NCBI GenBank assembly: GCA_937922675.1 | Contig: CALAJN010000006.1 | Span: 62,001-126,000 of the forward strand | Direction of reading: 5' to 3' | Source: an uncultured Granulosicoccaceae bacterium | GTDB taxonomy: Bacteria; Pseudomonadota; Gammaproteobacteria; Granulosicoccales; Granulosicoccaceae | Length of the DNA: 64,000 nt | Shown here: positions 27,082 to 34,067 of the stretch, one piece after another | How positions within the stretch are numbered: the first letter of the stretch is position 1 | Layout of the letters: every line of letters starts with the position of its first letter | Notes under the pieces: generated by a model | Database searches by the model: none | The model's input: only the letters and a program-made list of their open reading frames with translations | Told to the model about the DNA's origin: nothing | Program-made: the position numbers and the translations under genes

Positions 27082-27441
27082 TCAACCCGCGGCCGCTACA
27101 ACTTCCAAGTGAGCCGAAGCATCGAGGAAGCGTGGCAGCAGCGATGACCGATTCAGACTGACGTTCGGATTGTTCTGCCAGGCTGCTGTTGTGTTCCGAG
27201 ATTTCTCGGGCAGATCGCGCCACTTTTCATCCAGTTCAAGAATGGTCTCGTGGGACATGCCTTGCGCGTTCTGTGTCTCGACGGCTGCAACAACCACCGA
27301 GTTCTTTTCCCAGGTATCGCCAAGTGGCTTGATTTCGGCAACGAGGTCGGCTGGCAAGACGTCCGCCTGTGTCGTGCCAGCAAGGCTTGCGAGGAGGGTG
27401 GCTACAGCGCCTGCCAGGAGGTGCTTGGAGGGAGTTTTCAT
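27082..27441 (-). CDS. small exported protein of unknown function
   Basis: A 119-residue protein with a clear signal peptide: MKTPSKHLLAGAVATLLASLAGTTQA, cleaved near residue 26. The mature part begins DVLPADLVAEIKPLG and contains VVVAAVETQNAQGMSHETILELDEKW. That segment resembles by eye the start of small periplasmic PDC/Cache sensor proteins, which usually run to about 160 residues. Here the similarity fades after about residue 80, so it may be a truncated or diverged relative. It ends 20 bases from the convergent DNA repair gene. No function can be assigned. Confidence 0.65.
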   Translation of the reverse strand: MKTPSKHLLAGAVATLLASLAGTTQADVLPADLVAEIKPLGDTWEKNSVVVAAVETQNAQGMSHETILELDEKWRDLPEKSRNTTAAWQNNPNVSLNRSSLLPRFLDASAHLEVVAAAG

Positions 27442-27857
27442 CGTCTGTCACTCTGTGTTGGCAGTGAATGGATGTCATCGTCCCGCCCAGCGAGTTGTTA
27501 TCGAGCAATGTGGCGCTGGTGGTCTGGCCCTCTATCGCTAACGACGGCCTTTCGAGAGTCGCCAGCATCTGGTAACCCGCTGTTGCTGGCCTTTGGAGCA
27601 TTCAACATGTGGCATCGCAAGCCCGATTAGAGGGCTGTCAGCGAGGGTTTCAGACTCTTTGCGGGGTAGGGTCACCTCCGCCTGCCAAGGTGTGCGCTGG
27701 GTCCGGGGTGCCAGTTGGATTTCGGGGGGGGGGGGGGGCTGGATAGCCAATTGCGGGCAATCAGCCTAAAGTCGAGTGGCGGTTGACCACGAAAATAACG
27801 TGCGTAATGGGGTACGTTCTACTTGCGGGTGGGCACATAGATAGCCGGAGCAAGAGC
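27442..27857. other. 416-bp intergenic region with a poly-G tract
   Basis: No coding frame in this stretch shows protein-like character. It lies between the divergent starts of the small exported-protein gene and yajD, so it must hold both promoters. Its notable element is a 15-base G run. A weak promoter-like pair, TTGACC (27783-27788) and TAATGG (27805-27810) with 16-bp spacing, points toward yajD. A GGAGCAAGAGC ribosome site lies just before the yajD ATG. Confidence 0.5.
27724..27738 (+). repeat. homopolymeric tract of 15 G
   Basis: An uninterrupted run of 15 G, 119 bases upstream of the yajD start and 45 bases upstream of a weak promoter-like pair. It is not inside any credible gene. Runs of this length are prone to replication slippage and to sequencing length error. 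Confidence 0.9.
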
Positions 27858-28223
27858 ATGAAAAAAACAGGAAGTCTTGATACGGAAAAACTTGATCGGC
27901 TCGTGGCTACAGCCCGAAAGGATTACGCCTCACGTGAGGAGGGTTACCGCCAAAGGGCACTCAAGCAATATCCTTGGGTGTGTGGTCGATGCATGCGTGA
28001 GTTTGATCACAGCAACGTTCGCGAGCTCACCGTGCATCACCGTGATCATGACCACGACAACAACCCGGAGGACGGCAGCAACTGGGAGCTGCTGTGCGTG
28101 TTTTGCCATGACAATGAACACCAACGGTATGTTGAGCAACCGACTGACGGGGATGATCGATCGGTGAAAACTGCCACCCACAATCCGTTTGGAGATCTCA
28201 AGGACCTGCTGAACAGGCCATAG
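27858..28223 (+). CDS. yajD: YajD-family HNH nuclease
   Basis: A 121-residue cytoplasmic protein. It has zinc-binding cysteine pairs CGRC (Cys42, Cys45) and CVFC (Cys80, Cys83), with the HNH core between and after them: ELTVHHRDHDHDNNPEDGSNWELLCVFCHDNEH, in which His60/His61, Asn76 and His84 supply the HNH residues. The C-terminal NPFGDLKDLL is also typical of YajD. Substrate and role are not established. The ATG at 27858 has a good ribosome site (GGAGCAAGAGC); a frame open from 27783 adds residues without similarity. Confidence 0.88.
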   Translation: MKKTGSLDTEKLDRLVATARKDYASREEGYRQRALKQYPWVCGRCMREFDHSNVRELTVHHRDHDHDNNPEDGSNWELLCVFCHDNEHQRYVEQPTDGDDRSVKTATHNPFGDLKDLLNRP

Positions 28224-28282
28224 TCGATGTTGCCAGACTATCCGCAAGAAACCGGGTGAATTGGGGTAGCCTGCGAGGCCAC

Positions 28283-29083
28283 ATGCTTACACGCTCCACC
28301 ATGACCGCCTACGGCTTTGAAGCGATCGACCTGGTTGCTCTTGTTTTTTTCTTCGCGACCTGGTGCATGTACTCCTGGATTGTCAACGGGTCACGTTGGC
28401 GCGTCCACACGATTTCATACCGCATGGAGGATTTTCGGCGTCAGTGGATGCGCAACATGGCCGCACGTGATATGCGCATGGTCGACGCTCTGATCCAGAA
28501 CAATTTGCAACAGGGCGTGTTGTTTTTTGCATCAACCTCGATCCTGCTCATAGGCGGACTGCTGGCAGGCGTCGGGGCCGCTGACAAGGCCATGCAAGTG
28601 CTTGGTGACATCCCGCTTTCCAGTACCAACACACGGACCGAGTGGGAGGTCAAGGTTCTGCTGGTGGTGTTTATTCTCATGTTTGCCTTTTTCAAGTTTG
28701 CATGGGCTTATCGCCTGTTCAACTACGTGATCATCATGATCGGAGCAGCCCCGGAAGGACAGCGCCGTCAGGAGCACGTAGTGACCGATGAACAGGTGTC
28801 TGTCAGGGGTGTCGACGGTGCGTCCGCCGAGACAACAGACAGGCCGGCATCAGGCAAACAAGCAACTGGAGTTGGACAGAACCGCTATGCCGACAAGGTG
28901 GCGCAGCTGCATGCCATTGGCGCACGACATTTCACCTCTGGTCTGAGCGCCTATTTTTTCGCACTCAGCGCGTTGATGTGGTTTGTCAATGCGTGGGTAT
29001 TCATTGTCGCCTCGGTGTGGGTGTCGCTGGTGCTGTATCGTCGTGCCTTCCGATCCAATTTCATGAAGATCCTGGAGGTATGA
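28283..29083 (+). CDS. DUF599 integral membrane protein
   Basis: A 266-residue inner-membrane protein. Hydrophobic spans are visible at IDLVALVFFFATWCMYSWIV (near 15-35), FFASTSILLIGGLLAGVG (near 80-97), VLLVVFILMFAFFKFAWAYRLFNYVIIMIG (near 125-155, two spans) and a C-terminal pair SAYFFALSALMWFVNAWVFIVASVWVSLVLY. Between the central and C-terminal spans lies a polar loop of about 60 residues. The WRVHTISYRMEDFRRQWMRNMAARDMRM segment is characteristic of DUF599. Function unknown. The start may be ATG 28283 or 28301. Confidence 0.8.
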   Translation: MLTRSTMTAYGFEAIDLVALVFFFATWCMYSWIVNGSRWRVHTISYRMEDFRRQWMRNMAARDMRMVDALIQNNLQQGVLFFASTSILLIGGLLAGVGAADKAMQVLGDIPLSSTNTRTEWEVKVLLVVFILMFAFFKFAWAYRLFNYVIIMIGAAPEGQRRQEHVVTDEQVSVRGVDGASAETTDRPASGKQATGVGQNRYADKVAQLHAIGARHFTSGLSAYFFALSALMWFVNAWVFIVASVWVSLVLYRRAFRSNFMKILEV

Positions 29084-29193
29084 GCCGTTGATGTGCCTGC
29101 GTGCTACAACAACCTCAATTGTTGCCAATTGCAATAACTTCGCTGTTACGGTCACTTCGGCCCCACTGTTATAGCGAGGACTATTCCTCGGAT

Positions 29194-29700
29194 ATGAGTG
29201 AACACATGAAAGATTCCAGAAGGCGTACAACCTTGAAAACGCTGGCTGCCAGTGCCGTCGCGACAGGACTTCCTGCCATCGCTGCCGCGTCTGCAGAACT
29301 GATCAACTCTAGCGACAAGCCCGTTGTCGGATCCGCGGTTGGTGAAGCCGGCACGGATGCGTGTATCAGCGTTGTGTTCGGTACAAACGACGCTCGTGGC
29401 ACACGCGTTGTCACCTTGAGCAACACCAGCAACACAGCCGTGGCCATCAAGCGTATCTACCCGGGGCTTGTGACCGTCGACGAGCAGGTGTACGACCTGA
29501 ACAGCCTGTTCGACACGCGTCCGACAAACCTCGATCCTGGTCACTCTGTGCGTGTGCAACTGAGCGCTACCCAGTCTGCCAGCCCCGAGCGTCAGTGGCC
29601 AGCAGGAGTCGCTGCTAACCATACAGTGCGCGTCATGACCCCGTTTGCCACACTCGATGGGACAACCACGGTAGCGACCACGCGCGGTGTACTGACCTGA
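29194..29700 (+). CDS. exported protein of unknown function with Tat-like signal
   Basis: A 168-residue protein. Its N-terminus has RRRTTLKTLAASAVATGLPAIAAASA, a twin-arginine-like signal with an Ala-rich core. The mature part is rich in Thr, Val and Asn and reads like a beta-sandwich (RVVTLSNTSNTAVAIKRIYPG … VRVQLSATQSAS). I do not recognise the family. It precedes the DUF4403 gene by 38 bases on the same strand and may be co-transcribed. A frame open from 29101 adds 31 residues without signal-peptide sense; ATG at 29194 or 29206 is more likely. Confidence 0.65.
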   Translation: MSEHMKDSRRRTTLKTLAASAVATGLPAIAAASAELINSSDKPVVGSAVGEAGTDACISVVFGTNDARGTRVVTLSNTSNTAVAIKRIYPGLVTVDEQVYDLNSLFDTRPTNLDPGHSVRVQLSATQSASPERQWPAGVAANHTVRVMTPFATLDGTTTVATTRGVLT

Positions 29701-29738
29701 GGCTCCGGCCATCTTTTTGACGTAGTGCGCTTGTCCTG

Positions 29739-31286
29739 ATGACATTGACGCGATCACTGACTGCTTGCCTGCTTGTGGCGTTGTTGGTCCTTGGCTGGCA
29801 GTGGCTATCGAGTGCGCGTCAAGCAACCAGGATCAGCATCCAGGCGCCGGATGCTGTAAGCGCATTGGAGGCGCCTGTTCCCGACTTGCTGTCGGAAGTC
29901 AACCTCGGCCTGAGCGTTGAGCTGGACTCGCTTGCCCGCGCTATCGATACGCTTGTGCCGCGTGAGTTCAGCGGGTTCGAGAATGACCCTGTCAGCGCTG
30001 CCGCACGCAGTCGTTTGACCTGGTCACTCGCCGTCGGGCCTGCAAGCCTTGGAGCGCAAGGCGGGGCGCTGACGTTTCGGATTCCCATCAGCGATGGTCT
30101 TGTTAATGTCGAAGGCCACATAGGCCCGCGAGTCAAGAACAAGGGGCCACTCGGTTGGCTCGAGCGTCTGTCCGGGTACTCGTTTGACAAAACCATTGGA
30201 TTTGAAGGCGTCATCTCCGGGGTTGTTCGTCCACAGATGCGCTCCAACTGGACAATTGATCCCGGTTTGTCGGCACACGTCGATTTGTCAGAAGCGAATC
30301 TTGAGCTGTTCCGCGGTTTACTCACGTTCAGCTTTCGCGACGTAATTGAAAAGCGGATAGACACTGAGATTCGGCGTCAGGCAGAGCAGCTACGCAGTCG
30401 TCTGGCCGACGACGGGCGTATCGTCAGCGCTGTGCAACGGGCGTGGGATGCCATGCACGCCGTTGTTGAGCTCTCATCGAACCCGTCGGTGTGGATGACA
30501 TGGCAGCCGGTGAGTCTGGCTGTCAGCCAGCCTCTTGCGGATGATGACCGGGTGGCAGTCACCTTGGGCACGATGGTGCGCGCCGCCATTGATGTCGTCC
30601 CTGAGACGCCATTGATTGCCAAACGTGATTTGCCGCGGCCCACGACGCCGCGTTTACAGGATGAGATTGTTTTGCGGGTGCCTGTAACCATGCGCCTGGA
30701 TCGTTTTCAAAGCCTGCTGCCTGAGCAGATAGGACTGCCGCAAACGATGGAGTATTCAGGTGGGAGTGTCCTGTTTCGATCGCTGTCGATATTTGGCGTG
30801 GCAGATGAGCTCACTGTGGCTGTGGATGTCCTGATTGATATGGACTGGATGACGAGTCACGAAGCCACGCTGTACGTCACGGGTAAACCCGTTTTTGATC
30901 GACAAAGGAACAGACTCAGCCTTGCTGATGCCCGTTATGAAGTAGAAACACGCGATGCGCTGGTCACTTTCGCCGACTTCATGCTCGAGCCGTTCATACT
31001 TGATGAGATAAAGAAACGCAGCGTGTTCGAGATACTCGAGGCCGAGAGTGAATTGTTGCGCCGCGCGCGCGCCGAGGTAGAGGTGCTCGCGACATCTCTG
31101 CCCGCAGGAATCGATGCGCAGTTGCAGATAAACTCCGGCCAGGTCAGTACTGTACTTGCGAGGGACGGGTGGTTAGTAGCTGTCCTCGAGGTTACCGGCA
31201 GGGCGCGTGTTCAGGTCAGCGACTTGCAGCATTTTCTGGAACTGCCCGATACCAGTGCGGACCCGGATACGCAAGGCCGCAACTGA
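29739..31286 (+). CDS. DUF4403-family exported protein
   Basis: A 515-residue protein with an N-terminal hydrophobic anchor or signal (SLTACLLVALLVLGWQWLSSA, about 6-26). The rest has alternating hydrophobicity with few cysteines, long beta-rich stretches and helices such as RRQAEQLRSRLADDGRIVSAVQRAW. Features recalling DUF4403 are LSVELDSLARAIDTLVPREF near the start, VSLAVSQPLADDDRVAVTLG in the middle and the C-terminal VLARDGWLVAVLEVTGRARV. DUF4403 proteins are thought to adopt a TULIP-like lipid-binding fold, which is family knowledge rather than something seen here. The role is unknown. Confidence 0.7.
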   Translation: MTLTRSLTACLLVALLVLGWQWLSSARQATRISIQAPDAVSALEAPVPDLLSEVNLGLSVELDSLARAIDTLVPREFSGFENDPVSAAARSRLTWSLAVGPASLGAQGGALTFRIPISDGLVNVEGHIGPRVKNKGPLGWLERLSGYSFDKTIGFEGVISGVVRPQMRSNWTIDPGLSAHVDLSEANLELFRGLLTFSFRDVIEKRIDTEIRRQAEQLRSRLADDGRIVSAVQRAWDAMHAVVELSSNPSVWMTWQPVSLAVSQPLADDDRVAVTLGTMVRAAIDVVPETPLIAKRDLPRPTTPRLQDEIVLRVPVTMRLDRFQSLLPEQIGLPQTMEYSGGSVLFRSLSIFGVADELTVAVDVLIDMDWMTSHEATLYVTGKPVFDRQRNRLSLADARYEVETRDALVTFADFMLEPFILDEIKKRSVFEILEAESELLRRARAEVEVLATSLPAGIDAQLQINSGQVSTVLARDGWLVAVLEVTGRARVQVSDLQHFLELPDTSADPDTQGRN

Positions 31287-31312
31287 GCGTGCTTATCGGC
31301 ACGGAGCCGTGT

Positions 31313-32296
31313 TCAAGCGGCTCGGCTTACCTCTGGGCTGAGTAACTCGCGACACAGGCGCGCCATCTGGCGCAAGCGAATTTCGCTAGTAACGATCAGT
31401 CGGCGGCTGTTGGCCAAAACAGGTCGGTTTACCGCATTGGCGTGGCTACGCATGTCGAGCAGGCAACCCACCGACTCGGCAATGGTGTTGAACATGGCGT
31501 CTGGCGCATACGACGAGTCCCATGCAGCGCGTGCAGCCCGACCGCGGTCTGCAGATTCGTCCGCGATCGCTGCGAGTCGCTCAGGAATGGTGTGGATCTG
31601 ATCCTCACGTACCCGAACAGCAAAGCTCCAGTCGATATGCGGTGTGGGAACCCACTGGTCAGAAATAATGACCGGTGCGATACCGGCTTCAAGCGCTTCA
31701 AACAGACGCGCGGATGACGGGCCAAGGCCACGTGGGCAGAGTACAAACTGACTCTGCGCCATGTGTTCGGCAAACTTCCAGCCCTGAGCGTGCCGATCCT
31801 CATCGGTGCAATTCCATGCGTCAAACTGCGATGTGTCCTTAACGCCGTCGCACTGCTCGCCAAGGGCGAGAACCGCCTTGCGACATCTGTGGCTGCTTGA
31901 ACCGACAAACGAGTAGAGCCAGCGCTTCTCGGCGTTCCAGGAGTGGATGTATTTGACGAAAGGATTGGGTGTGGTGATGTAAGGCGAAGCGATCTGCGTT
32001 CTGTGGTCAAAATGATTCGCCGACATACAGCAGTAAAGACCTGGCAGTACCGGCCACGGCGTATCCGCCTCGTTGTACATGAAGGTCTTTTCCGGGTACT
32101 GCAGCACGAGCTCGTGTGAGGCAAGGTCGTCGTACAGATAATCGCCAAACTGAGCGTTTTCCACAAACAGTATGGCGTCCGCCTCGTCGGGTGAAGACGT
32201 CAACTGGTGGCGTTGCGCGGAATCCTGGGGCGCACGCCTGATCAGCGCGTCAAGTGCGCTGTGTTCTTTGTAAGCTGAGGTCAGGTGGAGCTTCAT
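31313..32296 (-). CDS. exostosin-like glycosyltransferase (GT47 type)
   Basis: A 327-residue protein with the exostosin-type C-terminal nucleotide-sugar binding region FVLCPRGLGPSSARLFEALEAGIAPVIISDQWVPTP (about 185-220), preceded by RWLYSFVGSSSHRCRKAVLAL. No signal peptide or membrane span is seen, so it is a cytoplasmic glycosyltransferase acting on an unknown acceptor. It stands alone between the convergent DUF4403 gene and hemF, with a good promoter of its own upstream. Confidence 0.78.
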   Translation of the reverse strand: MKLHLTSAYKEHSALDALIRRAPQDSAQRHQLTSSPDEADAILFVENAQFGDYLYDDLASHELVLQYPEKTFMYNEADTPWPVLPGLYCCMSANHFDHRTQIASPYITTPNPFVKYIHSWNAEKRWLYSFVGSSSHRCRKAVLALGEQCDGVKDTSQFDAWNCTDEDRHAQGWKFAEHMAQSQFVLCPRGLGPSSARLFEALEAGIAPVIISDQWVPTPHIDWSFAVRVREDQIHTIPERLAAIADESADRGRAARAAWDSSYAPDAMFNTIAESVGCLLDMRSHANAVNRPVLANSRRLIVTSEIRLRQMARLCRELLSPEVSRAA

Positions 32297-32356
32297 GCGT
32301 TCACCAAAAGGGTTTGGCTGCGGATTCGGTGTATGACTGTTTTGTTACATCTGAGT

Positions 32357-32385
32357 TATATAGTATCGACAGCGGCAGAGTGCAA
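32357..32385 (-). promoter_or_regulatory. sigma-70 type promoter of the exostosin-like gene
   Basis: Read on the minus strand, TTGCAC (32385-32380) is followed after exactly 17 bases by TATATA (32362-32357). The hexamers match the sigma-70 consensus at four and five of six positions. The -10 box is about 60 bases upstream of the ATG at 32296, in an otherwise AT-rich stretch of a GC-rich window. Confidence 0.6.
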
Positions 32386-32515
32386 CATGGCGACAGGTTG
32401 GTAAAAATGCAGTGTTCTCAGGATTTGAGAAGACTGTTCTTTGACAATGTGACTAGTTTCCAGACCGATCTGAATTTTTTTGTGATCCAGCTCACGCTCG
32501 GCAGGCGGCCATCGA

Positions 32516-33430
32516 TCAATACGCCCAGTCGCGCGGCTGCAGGAAGTGATCGGTCAAGGCTGCCTCGGCTGAGCCAGGTTCAGCCGTCCAGCCGTACTCC
32601 CAACTGGCATGGGGTGGCATTGACATGAGAATCGACTCGGTGCGGCCGCCGCTTTGCAGTCCAAACAAGGTGCCTCGGTCCCAGACGAGGTTGAACTCGA
32701 CATAGCGCCCTCGGCGATAGAGCTGAAAATCTCTCTCGCGCTGTCCATAGGGGGTGTCACGCCTGCGTTCCACGATTGGGTGGTAGGCGGGCAGGATATG
32801 TTCGGCAACGCTGCGCATCACCTCGAAGGCATGGGAAAAACCATTGCCGGAAAAGTCGTCAAAGAACAGGCCACCAATCCCGCGAGCTTCATTGCGGTGC
32901 TTCAGGTAGAAGTACCGGTCCGCCCAGGGTTTGAACTCGGCGTACAGCTCTGTGCCCACGGCGTCGCGCGCGGTCGCATGCCACTGCCGGCAATCCTCGT
33001 CAAAACCGTAGTAGGGGGTCAGGTCAAAGCCACCCCCAAACCACCAGACGTCCGGATCGCCAGCGGCATGGAAAAACCGTACATTGGCATGCATGGTCGG
33101 AACGTAAGGATTACTCGGGTGGAGCACCAGTGAGACGCCTGTGGCCTCCCAGCGCCTGCCCGCGAGTTCAGGACGATGGGCGGTAGCAGACGGCGGTAAG
33201 GTGTCCCCCGAGACGACTGATCGGGCCACGCCCGCCTTCTCGAATAGCGCACCGGTGTTGAGTACGCGAGTGATTCCACCGCCGCCCTCTGCACGAGTCC
33301 AGGCGTCAGAATCAAAGTGAGCCATGCCGTCCATCGCCTCCAGATCGGCACAAAACCGATCATGGAAGTCCTCAAGAAACGACCGTACGGCTGCTGGGTC
33401 GGGGGCGTCGGTAGGTGACACGAGAGGCAA
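32516..33430 (-). CDS. hemF: oxygen-dependent coproporphyrinogen III oxidase
   Basis: HemF converts coproporphyrinogen III to protoporphyrinogen IX with molecular oxygen. Family blocks are [75 protein letters not shown] and [28 protein letters not shown], spanning the protein in the usual order. The length of 304 matches E. coli HemF (299). The start is TTG at 33430 or GTG at 33421. It is in the same direction as tsaC, with about 60 bases between; hemF next to tsaC is common in Gammaproteobacteria. Confidence 0.97.
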   Translation of the reverse strand: MPLVSPTDAPDPAAVRSFLEDFHDRFCADLEAMDGMAHFDSDAWTRAEGGGGITRVLNTGALFEKAGVARSVVSGDTLPPSATAHRPELAGRRWEATGVSLVLHPSNPYVPTMHANVRFFHAAGDPDVWWFGGGFDLTPYYGFDEDCRQWHATARDAVGTELYAEFKPWADRYFYLKHRNEARGIGGLFFDDFSGNGFSHAFEVMRSVAEHILPAYHPIVERRRDTPYGQRERDFQLYRRGRYVEFNLVWDRGTLFGLQSGGRTESILMSMPPHASWEYGWTAEPGSAEAALTDHFLQPRDWAY

Positions 33431-33491
33431 ACGTCAGTAGGTGTGTATGTCTGTCCGACTGTACACCGCAACGCGCACCACAGGATTCGGC

Positions 33492-34046
33492 TCAGCGCAG
33501 TCTGCGACCGGTCCTGACGTCCACGATGTCGCTGGGGCCGCGCCTGCCGCCCAACTCGCCTGCCACAATGCCGTCCAGCTGGTCTCCAAACACCCGAGCT
33601 ATCGCTGTGGGCGTCTTCAGTGTCTTCTCGCCGCTGATATTGGCACTGGTTGAAACGATCGGTTCTCTCAGTGCTGTCGTCAGTGCCAGCAGCACCGGAT
33701 GCGCACTTATGCGCACCGCCAGCGTTAGTCGCCCCCCGGTCAATTGTGGTGACACTGTGCGAGCCGCGGGTATGACAAACGTCACCGGGCCTGGCCAGCC
33801 ATCCTGCAGCCGGGAACGCCAGGCAGGCTCAAGGGTCGCGAGTAGCGGTGTGACCTGGTGTATGTCCGCGCCGATCAGAATCAAACCCTTGCGCGCATCG
33901 CGGGCCTTCAGTGTGATGACGCGTTCAACGGCCTGCGGGTTTGAAGCGCAACAAGCCAGACCCCAAACACCTTCAGTCGGGCATGCCACAACGCCGCCAT
34001 CCTGGAGTACCCGGACAGCGGCGTCCTGTTCAAGGATGACGGCCAA
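33492..34046 (-). CDS. tsaC: threonylcarbamoyl-AMP synthase (TsaC/YrdC)
   Basis: Makes threonylcarbamoyl-adenylate from threonine, bicarbonate and ATP for the t6A37 modification of ANN-decoding tRNAs. The protein opens with LQDGGVVACPTEGVWGLAC, followed by LKARDARKGLILIGADIHQV, the ATP/RNA-binding region PGPVTFVIPA, and the C-terminal PIVSTSANISGE. The length of 184 matches E. coli TsaC (190). The start appears to be TTG at 34046, since the conserved part begins immediately after. It follows topA on the same strand. Confidence 0.95.
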   Translation of the reverse strand: MAVILEQDAAVRVLQDGGVVACPTEGVWGLACCASNPQAVERVITLKARDARKGLILIGADIHQVTPLLATLEPAWRSRLQDGWPGPVTFVIPAARTVSPQLTGGRLTLAVRISAHPVLLALTTALREPIVSTSANISGEKTLKTPTAIARVFGDQLDGIVAGELGGRRGPSDIVDVRTGRRLR

Positions 34047-34067
34047 AAGTCAGCTCAAGCGCCGCGT

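Noticed and set aside
27742-27857. A start for yajD at 27783
   Set aside because: The extra 25 residues have no YajD similarity, while the ATG at 27858 has a good ribosome site and gives the usual family length.
29152-29826. A 224-codon minus-strand frame opposite the Tat-like protein and the DUF4403 start
   Set aside because: The plus-strand frames have signal peptides, plausible starts and sensible spacing. The minus-strand translation is compositionally unlike a protein.
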